Shown here piece by piece: positions 9,589 through 18,819 of a DNA stretch of 64,000 bases. The notes under the pieces are model-generated. The model was not told the DNA's origin. It made no database searches and saw only the letters and a list, made by a program, of their open reading frames with translations. Position 1 is the stretch's first letter. Every line of letters starts with the position of its first letter. Origin of the DNA: Methylomicrobium lacus LW14 (lineage in GTDB: Bacteria > Pseudomonadota > Gammaproteobacteria > Methylococcales > Methylomonadaceae); the NCBI RefSeq assembly GCF_000527095.1, contig NZ_AZUN01000001.1:2645501-2709500 (forward strand). Reading direction: 5' to 3'. A program made the translations under genes and the position numbers.

Positions 9589-9742
9589 ACGCGCTGTCTT
9601 TTCTCTATCTCCTGTAATTACTCCTGACAATGCCTTAATTTCATCGCGATTATTTTTTACTTACTGCCCATCTATATATAAGTGGACTTCTTCCACTCCC
9701 CTGTATATCATTGGCTAAAACGGTCAGAATGAGGAACCTCAT

Positions 9743-10588
9743 ATGTCCAGATTAGCTTCTTTGATGTTTTTACTAGCGCTTGGCTGTGCAACTGCTCAGG
9801 CTTACAGCGATCTTGATGATATTCAACAAAAATTACTCACCAAGGCCAGTAAACTCGAGCGCGTCAACCCGTGGGAGGCCGCTGCGCTTTACTGCAAAAG
9901 CGCCAGAAACGGCTCGCTCGAGGCGCATTATCGGCTTGGGATGTTATTTGCGTTCGGCCAAGGCGTCCCCGAAGACAGAGAAATTGCCGCCTCCTTGTTT
10001 GCTGCCGCAGCGCAACAGGGCCACCAGGAAGCCGGCAATATGCTGGATACCATCCTTTACAGCTCCGATAAACTGCCGAACTGCATCCTTTCCGACGTCT
10101 TGCCGCCTCGCGGCCATTACCGTGCTCGCTGGGCCAATGACGCCTCATTGGATGCTGTGCTTGCCGCATTGTCAAAAGATCGTCACTGGCTGATCAACAT
10201 GATCAGGCAGATTGCCTCCTAGCATCAGGTTGATCCTAAACTGGCTTTATCCATCGTTAGCGTCGAATCCGCTTTCTAAGTACACGCCAAATCGAAGGCA
10301 AACGCGATGGGCTTGATGCAATTAATTCCGGCAACTGCGGCTCGGTTTAATGTACAGGATGCCTTTGATGCCAGCCAAAATGTAAAAGGCGGCGTGCGCT
10401 ACTTACGCTGGCTTTTGGATCGGTACCATGGAGATATTGAATTGGTTGCGGCGGCTTACAATGCCGGCGAAGGTGCCGTTGACAAATACAAAGGCATACC
10501 GCCTTATCAGGAAACTCAAGATTATGTCACTAAAGTGCTTCGCCGCTATCAATCCCACAAACACAATTTTCATCCTGAAAAGTCTTAA
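9743..10588 (+). pseudogene. Soluble lytic transglycosylase with Sel1/TPR repeats, broken by two in-frame stops
   Basis: One frame runs from a signal peptide (MSRLASLMFLLALGCATAQA) through Sel1-like repeats (residues about 40-105) into a GH23 lytic transglycosylase domain, but it is interrupted by TAG at 10220-10222 and TAA at 10277-10279. Reading through both gives a continuous match: HQVDPKLALSIVSVESAF before the second stop, then AMGLMQLIPATAARF, AAYNAGEGAV and GIPPY after it. The catalytic glutamate is in VESAF, immediately before the second stop, so neither fragment alone can hold an intact active site. No frameshift is needed. The downstream piece 10307-10588 (93 residues) could start at an ATG but lacks the catalytic residue. 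Intact homologues degrade murein in the periplasm. Confidence 0.85.
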
Positions 10589-11368
10589 GAAGACTTAGAC
10601 GTTAGCGAGTCGTTTTTAGATGCCTTTTAGGCATGGCCTCTCACTGCCTTATCGATTCCGATTGCTCACGAAGTGCATATCCTTTTTAGCCGACTGCTTG
10701 TAATTATCGCGCCGGCTTAGACGCCAGTTTCTCACTCCTGCTTCAACGCCCCCCTGCTTCTTCGATGCGCCGTGATCCCCGTTTATGGGTTGCCACAGCA
10801 CTAACCCTCTGAACACTAGCGGGATATTTTCATTCCGCTAAAATCACCTTGCCCCTCTTCCGGACAATGGCATTTGTCTATGTCTTCCGCCCTATCCATG
10901 ACGGCCTTGAACACCTGCAAAGGCAAGTTAATAACTGAGGCCGTACGATTAATATCCACGAAAAACCCGAAAGGCACGAAAAAATGGATGTGTTTTTCGT
11001 GGATAATGCGTAACATCAGATAATAACTTTGTCTCTGCTCTGCCAAGCCGAAAGACCCAATCAGCAATGCTCGTTTTAGATGCTTCCGCCATCTGCACGA
11101 TCCCAACATTATGCGATCGTCATTGCATCGAGGTCATCCTCACTGCACGCAAAAACTAAGGCATTGACCTGTGCTGCCGGCATTAAGCTCTCTGTGTCTG
11201 ACCGCTTTTTCCTGTCATTCCATGTGATCAGCTTGATATTCATAGAACACCCGCCTTGACCTTGGTCAAAAATGATACAGGGAGCGGGCTTTGCTTTTTA
11301 TCCGAGCCGGGGAGACTGAAAGGCGTTTATGCTTTATCGAGTCCCCTACGCTCGCCATATTTTTCCCA
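10589..11368. other. Long non-coding stretch between the transglycosylase pseudogene and the pmo terminator
   Basis: About 780 bases without a gene I can support. A 97-codon minus-strand frame (10816-11109) lacks a ribosome site and resembles no family known to me. A palindrome TTGAC-CTTG-GTCAA at 11256-11269 resembles an FNR/DNR-type half-site pair but has no gene start nearby. The region looks like decaying sequence behind the pseudogene. Confidence 0.5.
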
Positions 11369-11406
11369 TAAAAAAACCCCCGCTATTCAATGAATAACGG
11401 GGGTTT
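11369..11406 (-). terminator. Rho-independent terminator of pmoCAB
   Basis: Read on the minus strand, CCCCCGTTATTC and GAATAGCGGGGG form a 12-bp stem (one G-U pair) around a 3-base loop, followed by seven T residues. It lies 45 bases downstream of the pmoB stop. The run of A on the other side also makes it partly functional in the opposite direction. Confidence 0.92.
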
Positions 11407-11449
11407 AAATGATTAACTTCTTATTATTGTTATTAGACCAGCAATCTTC

Positions 11450-12694
11450 TTAGATGAAGGTTGGGATCAGAGGACCGTCGATTTGGACCAGTTGTTTGTT
11501 TCCATTTTCGTCGTGGAAGAACAACAGACCAGCGAAACGGCTATCTGGGTCATAGATCAAGTCAGCCAAACGATAAACTTCCCAAGCAGCATCAGATGCA
11601 GTAACTTGAACAGTTCTGGTTTGACCTGGAGCCAGTGGGCTGTTATCGCTAACAGTCAGACCTTCTGGAGCCAACAAGTCATCTGGGTATCCAGTGGTGT
11701 CTTCAGTTACGTTAGCATCCAAGAAACGAACGCCAGCGGTGTTGAATTCACCCAAACGGACAGCAGTATCGCCATTGTTGGTGATGGTCAGAGTCATGTT
11801 CATTGAACGGCCTGGTACACGGTAGGTAGCGTCGTCAATCTTAACGCTAACTGTTGGTGTAGGCAGATCAATTGGCTTCATACCGCGCAACAAACCAGCT
11901 TGCAGAGGAGTGGTGATTGGGTATTCAGCGTTAGTTGTGCTCATTGAGAACGCAACGATACCGATTACACCTGCACCGAAAGCCAAAGCAACTTTTTTGT
12001 CAACCGGAGTGATCAGAGTGTCAGCTTTGCCAGCGTCAACAGCGATCAAACGTGGAATGAACATTGGTTTGCGCATCCAGTAAACCATCCAAGCTACGCC
12101 GATTGCATACCAGAAAGCATGCCAGAAGTAAGTGTTGCCCAGGTTATAGGTTTCCAGATCAATGGTTTGACCGGTCAGAGTAGTGATTGGGTCGGTGAAG
12201 TCCTTCATAGAACCTTCAATCGTTACCCATTTACCAGGACCGATGATTGGACCACCGCCTTCAACGTTCATCATAGTGTGAACGTGCCAGTCACCTGGAC
12301 GGCGTGCTTTCAACAGAACTTTAAACTCATAGGTTTCGCCCAGTTCCAAAGAAACCGAACGTGGAACCAATTGACCACCGATCCAAGATCCAGCACGAAT
12401 AAATACTGGGCCTGGAATACCAATGTTCAAGAACGCGCTTTCTGGCTTGTCAACAGTTTCCGGCCATCCTGAGAATACCAGGAACTTACCAGAGATTGTC
12501 ATTGTGTCGTTAACTTTAACAACTTCTTTTGACCAGTTCAGATCATACCAGTGAATGGTACGCATACGCATGAAAGCCGCTTGAGACTTTTCACCGTGTG
12601 CAGACGCAGCTGGTGTGTAGAACATCGCTGCTGCAACTGTCAGCAACAGTGCGACAAAGGACAATTTTGCTACCTTGTCTTTTATTAACTTCAT
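11450..12694 (-). CDS. pmoB: Particulate methane monooxygenase subunit B
   Basis: 414 residues, the normal PmoB length. A signal peptide ends at ASA, so mature PmoB begins at H33, the known amino-terminal copper ligand; the other two ligands H137 and H139 are present in DWHVHTMM. Two cupredoxin-like periplasmic domains flank two membrane helices (about 190-210 and 235-255). The protein is the large periplasmic subunit of the methane-oxidising enzyme. It is the third gene of pmoCAB, 118 bases after pmoA, with a GGAGGA ribosome site. Codon use and base composition differ from neighbouring genes (fewer G/C third positions), as expected for very high expression. Confidence 0.99.
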   Translation of the reverse strand: MKLIKDKVAKLSFVALLLTVAAAMFYTPAASAHGEKSQAAFMRMRTIHWYDLNWSKEVVKVNDTMTISGKFLVFSGWPETVDKPESAFLNIGIPGPVFIRAGSWIGGQLVPRSVSLELGETYEFKVLLKARRPGDWHVHTMMNVEGGGPIIGPGKWVTIEGSMKDFTDPITTLTGQTIDLETYNLGNTYFWHAFWYAIGVAWMVYWMRKPMFIPRLIAVDAGKADTLITPVDKKVALAFGAGVIGIVAFSMSTTNAEYPITTPLQAGLLRGMKPIDLPTPTVSVKIDDATYRVPGRSMNMTLTITNNGDTAVRLGEFNTAGVRFLDANVTEDTTGYPDDLLAPEGLTVSDNSPLAPGQTRTVQVTASDAAWEVYRLADLIYDPDSRFAGLLFFHDENGNKQLVQIDGPLIPTFI

Positions 12695-12812
12695 ATATCC
12701 TCCTCTATAATAGAGAATCTATTTATTCTTAAGTATCCAGCAGATAATATTTTCATTTTACCTACTAGCCATTTATTTATTGTGTTACTAACGCAGTGGT
12801 GATCAAAAAAGA

Positions 12813-13556
12813 TCAGCTGCTTTGAGTAAATGCGGTGCTACCGAACCATTTACCGAAGAAGTGCCACAAGAAGTAGATGATGATACTTACGAAACCAGAG
12901 AAGAACGCTGATACTGGAGCAACGTCTTTACCGAAGGTTCTCAAAGTACCTTTTTCAACCATTCTGATGTACTCTGGAGTACCAGTTCTTACATAGTGGT
13001 AACCTTGCAAGTCAGCCAGGGTCATTACCATGCCGTTGTATTCAACAGGCACGTGCAATGGAGCGATAACAGGCCAGTTGCCAGGATAGAACAACAAACC
13101 GTATGCCAAACCACCGACAACAGCAGTCAACTGAACGCTGTTAGACAACATCAGGATTACGTCCAGAACGATTGCGCCTGGAACGAATTGTGATGGGAAT
13201 ACAAAGTTAACTGGGAAGTAAGTCCATCCCCAGAAGTTGAAATATCTGTTAACCCATTCGCCGAACAGCAGGCCCAAAACAGCCAGAACTGCGCCGAATG
13301 GCAGACGATAGCGATACCAAAGAACAGCTTGAACAGCGGCTGGGAAAGTAATACCAACGATTGGCAATACGGTTACCCACAGACGACGGTCTTTCCAGTC
13401 AGTCCAGAAGTCCCAGTCACCACCAGTCAACATGAAGTGAACGTGGTAGCCACCAAGAATAATGAAGAACAAAGTGAAACAAATTAGCCAATCGAACGTG
13501 CGAGAAACTTTGACAGCTTCGGCACGTGAACGTACAGCTGATTGAGATGCGCTCAT
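12813..13556 (-). CDS. pmoA: Particulate methane monooxygenase subunit A
   Basis: 247 residues, the standard PmoA length, with about seven membrane helices. The widely used marker motifs are present, including GGDWDFWTDWKDRR (about 46-59) and the FNFWGWTYFP stretch. The sequence type matches gammaproteobacterial type Ia methanotrophs rather than AmoA of ammonia oxidisers, although this is judged by eye. It is the middle gene of pmoCAB and has an AGGAGG-type ribosome site. The substrate channel and membrane core of pMMO involve this subunit together with PmoC. Confidence 0.99.
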   Translation of the reverse strand: MSASQSAVRSRAEAVKVSRTFDWLICFTLFFIILGGYHVHFMLTGGDWDFWTDWKDRRLWVTVLPIVGITFPAAVQAVLWYRYRLPFGAVLAVLGLLFGEWVNRYFNFWGWTYFPVNFVFPSQFVPGAIVLDVILMLSNSVQLTAVVGGLAYGLLFYPGNWPVIAPLHVPVEYNGMVMTLADLQGYHYVRTGTPEYIRMVEKGTLRTFGKDVAPVSAFFSGFVSIIIYFLWHFFGKWFGSTAFTQSS

Positions 13557-13680
13557 TAGCTTACCTCCTAAAGGATTTAAAATTATTTTTATTTACTATC
13601 TATCTATGCTGTTTCGTCCATTCGGAATGAAACGAACGAAACAGCTAGGAGATAGTTATTTACAGGCTATGGCTACAGAA

Positions 13681-14433
13681 TTAAGCCAAGTCTTTCTTCA
13701 GCAATTTCGCAATTGCTTGGCATTCGATGTTCAGAACACCCAGTGCGCCCAGAGCTGCCCATCCGAAGAATACGAAGCCATAGTGCAGAGGAGCAACGAA
13801 CAACTCTTCCATAAACCAGAAGGTGTGACCCCATTCGTTCAAACCAACGTTTGGCAGAATCATGAAAGGACCAACAACAGACACCAAATACTGCAAAGAC
13901 AAACCTTGTTGGTAAGTAGGCAGTCTGGTTTTTGCATACAACAAAGATGCGCCACCAGTGATGATGTAGATTGGGTAGCTCAAATAGAATTCGATGATGT
14001 GACTTGGAGTGAAGTCGGTATCACGAACGATAGTTTGATGCCATGTACCATCTTGTTCGGTGAAGTAGCTAGCGCCGAAGTAAATTGCAGTCGCGTAGCA
14101 GCACAGCCAGATCCAGTGAGTGAAGTGTCTTCTCAGTTCTTCTCTTGGAGTGATTGACATCACTTTACGGTCACGAGATTTCCAGATGTAGCCCCACAGG
14201 ATACCTGCAGTTGATACTTCCAAAACGAACTCGATATACAGGAAGTTCATCCAGTATGTTTCGAACTCGGGTGCGAAAGAGTCAAGACCAGCGGACCAGC
14301 CGAAAACGCCTTCGTACCAACGAACCCAAGCATAAAATACCAAGTAAATGGAAATGCCCAGGAACAGATTTCTTTTATTTAACAGCGGTGCTTCCGCAGC
14401 ATCAGCTTTCACTGATTCAGTTGTAGCTGCCAT
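13681..14433 (-). CDS. pmoC: Particulate methane monooxygenase subunit C
   Basis: 250 residues, first gene of pmoCAB. Both copper sites assigned in Methylococcus PmoC can be placed using a constant offset of 28: D128, H132 and H145 for the CuC site, and N199, H203 and H217 for the CuD site. Six to seven membrane helices are visible. The ribosome site TAGGAGGT lies seven bases before the ATG. The promoter at 14557-14584 leaves a leader of roughly 110 bases. Only this one pmo operon is in the window; type I methanotrophs often carry further copies. Confidence 0.99.
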   Translation of the reverse strand: MAATTESVKADAAEAPLLNKRNLFLGISIYLVFYAWVRWYEGVFGWSAGLDSFAPEFETYWMNFLYIEFVLEVSTAGILWGYIWKSRDRKVMSITPREELRRHFTHWIWLCCYATAIYFGASYFTEQDGTWHQTIVRDTDFTPSHIIEFYLSYPIYIITGGASLLYAKTRLPTYQQGLSLQYLVSVVGPFMILPNVGLNEWGHTFWFMEELFVAPLHYGFVFFGWAALGALGVLNIECQAIAKLLKKDLA

Positions 14434-14556
14434 TTCTACCTCCTAAAAATTTAACAATCCCCAACCGTTAAGTCGGGAGTTTTTTTGTTCAACTCCTTTT
14501 CCGCATTCTCTGGCTTTTAACCAGGAATCCCACCTTGTCCAGTTTGGTGAGCGCTC

Positions 14557-14584
14557 AGTTTACCAGCTCAAGTCACCTTGTCAA
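14557..14584 (-). promoter_or_regulatory. Sigma-70-type promoter of pmoCAB
   Basis: On the minus strand a perfect -35 TTGACA (14584-14579) is separated by 16 bases from TAAACT (14562-14557, four of six -10 positions). It lies about 125 bases upstream of pmoC in the divergent region shared with the gene at 14713. Confidence 0.65.
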
Positions 14585-14712
14585 GACAAAAAATACTTAC
14601 GCTAAAAAAATCCGCCCCCCACTGCACGGCCGCGTATTTTCACATACATTTAATGCGTTGATTTCTGATACAATTGCTCGGATACGAACGCAACCATCGG
14701 CACTCTATATCC

Positions 14713-15162
14713 ATGAAAAATTTTGTAAAAAAACATCCATTTATCCTACTCGTCATCGGTCTTGCCGTGTTGATTATGCTGCAAAGATCAGTCGTGATGC
14801 CCCTTGTGACTGAAGTGATCAAATCCGATGCTTTTTTGGTCGACAGCAAAGACCAAGGCAGCCAACTCCCCATTTCAACGGAATTGACAACTATCGCATT
14901 CACGCATTGCAATAACTATATCAAATCCGAACTCGACTCCGACACGGCTGTAACCTTTGCTGACAAGCCGATAAAAGCCTGGAGCATGGGCAACTATCAG
15001 TTTTTGATTAACGCCGACATTCAGATCGCTGACGAGTCCGGCAAGATGACCGCGCAAAAATATGTCTGCCGGATCACTTATGACAAGGGAGACGACCAGG
15101 AAGGCGTTCTCGATTTTGACAATTGGACGATGATCGGTCTTTCCGGCATCGAAGGGCTTTAA
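14713..15162 (+). CDS. Small membrane-anchored protein of unknown function
   Basis: 149 residues from the internal ATG at 14713 (an ATG at 14674 adds 13 unlikely residues). A single N-terminal membrane helix (about 7-25) is followed by a soluble domain with two cysteines (in THCNNY and YVCRIT) that could pair if the domain is periplasmic. I do not recognise the family. It is divergent from pmoC across about 280 bases, so the pmo promoter region may also serve it, but no functional link to methane oxidation can be claimed. Confidence 0.7.
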   Translation: MKNFVKKHPFILLVIGLAVLIMLQRSVVMPLVTEVIKSDAFLVDSKDQGSQLPISTELTTIAFTHCNNYIKSELDSDTAVTFADKPIKAWSMGNYQFLINADIQIADESGKMTAQKYVCRITYDKGDDQEGVLDFDNWTMIGLSGIEGL

Positions 15163-15205
15163 CCCGCATCTCTCGCTCAGGCGTGTTGCGATCCTTGATG
15201 ATCCT

Positions 15206-15838
15206 TTACACGCCTGACCCGTCCCGCTCTATTTTATAAGCCCGAACCAACGCCAAGAACGCCCAAAAATCGTATAAAGCGTGAATCAGTACCGGCGTCA
15301 GCAAATTCCGCGCGCCGCCATAATCCATCGCCGCGCTCAAATATAAGCCGATCAAAAACGCCAAAAGCGTGTACAACGGCGTGACCGCATGCGCGATCCC
15401 GAAGAGCAGATTGCAGCCGATCAAACCCGCCCTCGCTCCCCAGGCCGCTTCGATCCAGGGCTGAATCACGCCCCGGAACAGAATTTCTTCCGCCAAGCCG
15501 GCAATCGCCGCCAGCATGAACAAATCGGCCCAGTGCCGCCGATGCAGACTGGGCCCCAAGGTTTCCAGCAACAGTCGCCTGACTTTTTGAAACGAATCTA
15601 CCTGCCGCCGCTCAACCCAATGAAAAAACAACACCATCGGCAGCGTACCCAGAAGACCGTACAGCAGCGCCGCTTCCGAGTAAAACAGCTTGGCGAACGG
15701 ATCGATGCCGGCTACCCAACCGAGCACGATCGCGACAAGGATCAGCGATGCCTCGAAATAACAGGCTTTGCTAAAAAAATCGCGGACTTGAAGCGAGGCT
15801 TGATTCATTGGCGAATGCGATGAATAATGGCGAGGCAA
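15206..15838 (-). CDS. CPBP-family intramembrane metalloprotease (CAAX/Abi type)
   Basis: 210 residues from the first ATG; the ATG at 15805 (residue 12) is also possible and neither has a strong ribosome site. The family motifs are clear: EEILFRG in one helix (catalytic glutamates), FGIAHA in the next and HALYDF near the C-terminus providing metal-binding histidine. Five to six membrane helices. CPBP proteins include eukaryotic-type CAAX prenyl proteases and bacterial bacteriocin-immunity proteins; the bacterial substrate is usually unknown. The gene stands alone, divergent from the ycgL-like gene. A hairpin CAGGCGTGT/ACACGCCTG overlaps its 3' end. Confidence 0.85.
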   Translation of the reverse strand: MPRHYSSHSPMNQASLQVRDFFSKACYFEASLILVAIVLGWVAGIDPFAKLFYSEAALLYGLLGTLPMVLFFHWVERRQVDSFQKVRRLLLETLGPSLHRRHWADLFMLAAIAGLAEEILFRGVIQPWIEAAWGARAGLIGCNLLFGIAHAVTPLYTLLAFLIGLYLSAAMDYGGARNLLTPVLIHALYDFWAFLALVRAYKIERDGSGV

Positions 15839-15889
15839 TTTTCTTTATCATTGACTGCAAACACGAACGACCGAGCATCGAACTTTACT

Positions 15890-16144
15890 ATGCAATGTTT
15901 TATTTATAAAAGCCTGAAAAAACAAGACATTTATTTATATCTGAGGGATCAGGACGATTTTACCTGCCTGCCGGAAGCGCTACAGAATTCCCTCGGCAGG
16001 ATGGAATTTGTTTTTAGCCTTGAAATCACGCCGGAGCGCAAACTCGCCAATGCCGATCCGGTGTCGGTGCTGAACAGCCTGAGCAAGCAGGGCTTTTTCC
16101 TGCAACTGCCGCCGGCGCTGTCCGCACCCGCCACCTTGCAGTAA
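15890..16144 (+). CDS. YcgL domain-containing protein
   Basis: 84 residues starting MQCFIYKSLKKQDIYLY, the typical beginning of the YcgL family; an earlier ATG at 15827 adds residues that the family lacks. It retains the core with VFSLEITPERKLA and ends shortly after LQLPP. Small cytoplasmic protein common in Gammaproteobacteria, of unknown molecular function. It ends 12 bases before the convergent dcd stop. Confidence 0.85.
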   Translation: MQCFIYKSLKKQDIYLYLRDQDDFTCLPEALQNSLGRMEFVFSLEITPERKLANADPVSVLNSLSKQGFFLQLPPALSAPATLQ

Positions 16145-16156
16145 ATCCCGTAATCG

Positions 16157-16723
16157 TCAGGCGCGCGGCAAAGTCACGCCGACTTGTCCCTGGTATTTGC
16201 CGCCGCGATCTTTGTAGGAGGTTTCACACACTTCATCGCTGCCGAAAAACAGCATCTGCGCGACGCCTTCATTCGCATAGATTTTCGCCGGCAGGGTCGT
16301 CGTGTTCGAAAACTCCAGCGTCACATGGCCTTCCCATTCGGGCTCCAGCGGCGTCACGTTCACGATGATGCCGCAGCGCGCATAGGTCGATTTGCCTAGA
16401 CACACGGTCAGCACGTCGCGCGGAATGCGGAAATACTCGACCGTCCGCGCCAGGGCAAACGAGTTCGGCGGAATGATGCAGACATCGGATTTGACATCGA
16501 CGAAGCTGCTCGAATCGAAATCCTTCGGATCGACGATCGCGGAATTGATATTGGTGAAAATCTTGAATTCGTCCGAACAGCGCACATCGTAGCCATAGCT
16601 CGATGTCCCGAACGAAATTACCCTGCCCTTTTCGGAGTCTCTGACCTGGCCGCTTTCAAACGGCGAGATCATGCCGTATTCGGTCGCCATCCGGCGTATC
16701 CATTTGTCCGATTTAATGCTCAT
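16157..16723 (-). CDS. dcd: dCTP deaminase
   Basis: 188 residues, the standard length. It begins MSIKSDKWIRRMA and contains GTSSYGYDVR, the FVDVKSD segment and the trimer active-site region LGKSTYARCGI with the following NVTPLEPEWEGHVTLE where the catalytic glutamate resides. It converts dCTP to dUTP, the main route to dTTP in Gammaproteobacteria. It is a single gene between the ycgL-like gene and mtnC. Confidence 0.97.
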   Translation of the reverse strand: MSIKSDKWIRRMATEYGMISPFESGQVRDSEKGRVISFGTSSYGYDVRCSDEFKIFTNINSAIVDPKDFDSSSFVDVKSDVCIIPPNSFALARTVEYFRIPRDVLTVCLGKSTYARCGIIVNVTPLEPEWEGHVTLEFSNTTTLPAKIYANEGVAQMLFFGSDEVCETSYKDRGGKYQGQVGVTLPRA

Positions 16724-16786
16724 CGCAGCTTTAATACCTTAAAAAATCAACAAAAAGAGCATTGTAACAAACAACGGCGATGGCTT

Positions 16787-17479
16787 TTATAGATCGTTTG
16801 AAAAAACAATTTCGATCTGATCGAAATCCTGTACCTGCCGGTGTTCCGCCTCGGGATCGAGATTGCCTTCGCGGACCAGCCAAATCGTGTTGAATCCGGC
16901 CTGTTTCGCCGCATCCAGCTCTTCCTTGATGTCGGACAGAAACATCAGATTTTCGGGGGGAATCCGCAGCTCCTCCGCGATATGGCGATACGAATCGACT
17001 TCCCGCTTGCCTCCGATCCGGGTATCGAAATAGCCCGAAAACCACGGCGTCAAATCGCCGTATTCGGTATGCGAAAACAGCAGCTTCTGCGCATGCACCG
17101 AGCCCGACGAATAGATATACAGGTGCAGTCCGCAGGCATGCCAGGCTTTCAGGTTTCTTTCGGCATCTTTATAAACATGCCCGGTAAACGCGCCCTGCCG
17201 GTAGCCCTCGTCCCATATCAGGCCTTGCAGCGCCTTCAACGGCGTGACTTTTTTGTCCTGATCGATCCATTCGAGCAATTGCGCCAGCGTTTGCTCGGCA
17301 TCGAGCGGTCGCCCGGCTTCCGCGGAAACATCGGCCAGCAAGCGCCGGACCTCGGGATCGTCCGCATGGTTTTGCACAAATCCCGCGATATGCGCGCGCG
17401 CATACGGAAACAGCACGTCCTTCACAAAAGACAAGGACGAGGTAGTGCCTTCAATATCGGTAACGATCGCCCTGATCAT
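16787..17479 (-). CDS. mtnC: Enolase-phosphatase E1 (methionine salvage)
   Basis: 230 residues from the ATG at 17479, which overlaps the mtnD stop as ATGA; a longer frame to 17662 is an extension into mtnD. HAD-superfamily signatures are present: nucleophile D in TDIEGTTSS (residues 6-14), the SSGSV motif and the FLSDIKEELD motif. It enolises and dephosphorylates 2,3-diketo-5-methylthiopentyl-1-phosphate to acireductone. It is the last gene of mtnB-mtnD-mtnC, all coupled by four-base overlaps. Confidence 0.95.
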   Translation of the reverse strand: MIRAIVTDIEGTTSSLSFVKDVLFPYARAHIAGFVQNHADDPEVRRLLADVSAEAGRPLDAEQTLAQLLEWIDQDKKVTPLKALQGLIWDEGYRQGAFTGHVYKDAERNLKAWHACGLHLYIYSSGSVHAQKLLFSHTEYGDLTPWFSGYFDTRIGGKREVDSYRHIAEELRIPPENLMFLSDIKEELDAAKQAGFNTIWLVREGNLDPEAEHRQVQDFDQIEIVFSNDL

Positions 17480-18036
17480 GACAAGGCGGCGACATATTGA
17501 TCGTAAGTCGGAAACGACTGGGCAATGTCGCTGCCGGTAAACGAGGCGACCCAGCCTTCCGCCGTCGTAAACAGCCGAATGCACTTGAAACACGGGTTTT
17601 CGCCCATGTCGAACCAGTGCGTGGTGTTGGCCGGCACGCTGATCAGGTCGCCTTTTTCGCAAAGCACCGCATAGACCTTGCCGCCGACGTGCAGATAGAA
17701 AAGCCCCTTGCCGTCGACGAAGAACCTGACTTCGAAATCGCTATGTGTATGTTCCGCCAGAAATCTTTCCCGAAACGCCGCTTTCTGGGGATGATCCGGC
17801 TGCAAACTGACCACGTCGACCGACTGAAAACCGTACTGCCGCATCAGGCGATCGACCGAATCGCGATAAGCGGCGACCACCGACTCCTGATCGGCATCAA
17901 GGGCCAGCTCGCCATCGGCGGTCCAACGCTCAAACTGCACACCGATGCCGCTTAACTGCGCTTCAATCTCGGCAAATTCGGTAAATAACTCGCCTGCTTG
18001 AGGCTGGTTATCGGGATAAACGGTTAACGCGCTCAT
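17476..18036 (-). CDS. mtnD: Acireductone dioxygenase
   Basis: 186 residues, a cupin-fold ARD. The metal ligands are visible: H96, H98 and E102 in EHTHSDFEVRFF, and H140 in NTTHWFD. With Fe(II) it makes the 2-oxo acid precursor of methionine; with Ni(II) it makes methylthiopropionate and CO. Its start overlaps the mtnB stop by four bases and its stop overlaps the mtnC start, so all three genes are translationally coupled. Confidence 0.96.
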   Translation of the reverse strand: MSALTVYPDNQPQAGELFTEFAEIEAQLSGIGVQFERWTADGELALDADQESVVAAYRDSVDRLMRQYGFQSVDVVSLQPDHPQKAAFRERFLAEHTHSDFEVRFFVDGKGLFYLHVGGKVYAVLCEKGDLISVPANTTHWFDMGENPCFKCIRLFTTAEGWVASFTGSDIAQSFPTYDQYVAALS

Positions 18037-18653
18037 ACTTTATTCACTCCATGCAAGCGTAATTCACAATCAAATAAGTAATCGAAGGCTTCGATATGCC
18101 GCAAGGTTTCGGCGACCGTCGCACCCCAGGTATAAAATCCATGCCCCGCAATCACGTAGCCATGACAATCGGCATGCCGCTCAAGGTAACGGTCGACTTC
18201 GGCGGCAAGACGAGGAATGTCCTGGTCGTTCGCAAAGATCGGCACGGCAATACGGCTTTCATGCGTGCCGATGCCTTTGAACGCTTTCAGCAACTCATAG
18301 TCTTCGAGCACGATTTCGGTTTTGAAAATTCGCGACACCAGCACCGCATGGATCGCATGCGGATGCAGCACGCAGCCGATCGACGGAAAATGTTTATATA
18401 AGGCAGTATGTAGCAGCGTCTCCGCCGACGGCTTTTTGCCGTCCAGCGCATTCGCCTCCGCATCGATCAGCATGATATCCTCGATTTGCAGCCGGCCTTT
18501 GTGCCTGCCGGAAACGGTGATCGCAATCGTGCCGTCCGGCAAGCGAATCGAAAAATTGCCGCTGGTCGCCGGCACCCAGCCCTTGCTGTCGATAAAACGC
18601 CCGGCTTCGCAAAGATCGGCGGCGGCGTTTAAAAATGCTTCGCTATATTTCAT
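18033..18653 (-). CDS. mtnB: Methylthioribulose-1-phosphate dehydratase
   Basis: 206 residues, class II aldolase/adducin family. Zinc ligands occur in HPHAIHAVLV and in AGHGFYTWG near the C-terminus. It dehydrates methylthioribulose-1-phosphate to the diketo intermediate used by MtnC. First gene of the operon mtnB-mtnD-mtnC. mtnA, mtnK and mtnN are not in the window, so the upper part of the salvage pathway must be encoded elsewhere. Confidence 0.95.
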   Translation of the reverse strand: MKYSEAFLNAAADLCEAGRFIDSKGWVPATSGNFSIRLPDGTIAITVSGRHKGRLQIEDIMLIDAEANALDGKKPSAETLLHTALYKHFPSIGCVLHPHAIHAVLVSRIFKTEIVLEDYELLKAFKGIGTHESRIAVPIFANDQDIPRLAAEVDRYLERHADCHGYVIAGHGFYTWGATVAETLRHIEAFDYLFDCELRLHGVNKV

Positions 18654-18819
18654 GAGTCCCTGATAAAAAAATGCCCATCGGCCTGTCTTGCAAGATTATA
18701 TGTTGAGATCGTTAAAGAATGTAGCTTAATGGCTTAAAATAATAGCTGACATTTCGCCGCCCGGCCCAATCAGGACGATAGCCCGCCAGCCACCGTTTAT
18801 TATCAAACTAAAAGCCTCC

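Noticed and set aside
10816..11109. 97-codon minus-strand frame between the broken transglycosylase and pmoB
   Set aside because: No ribosome site and no similarity I recognise; the surrounding sequence looks non-coding.
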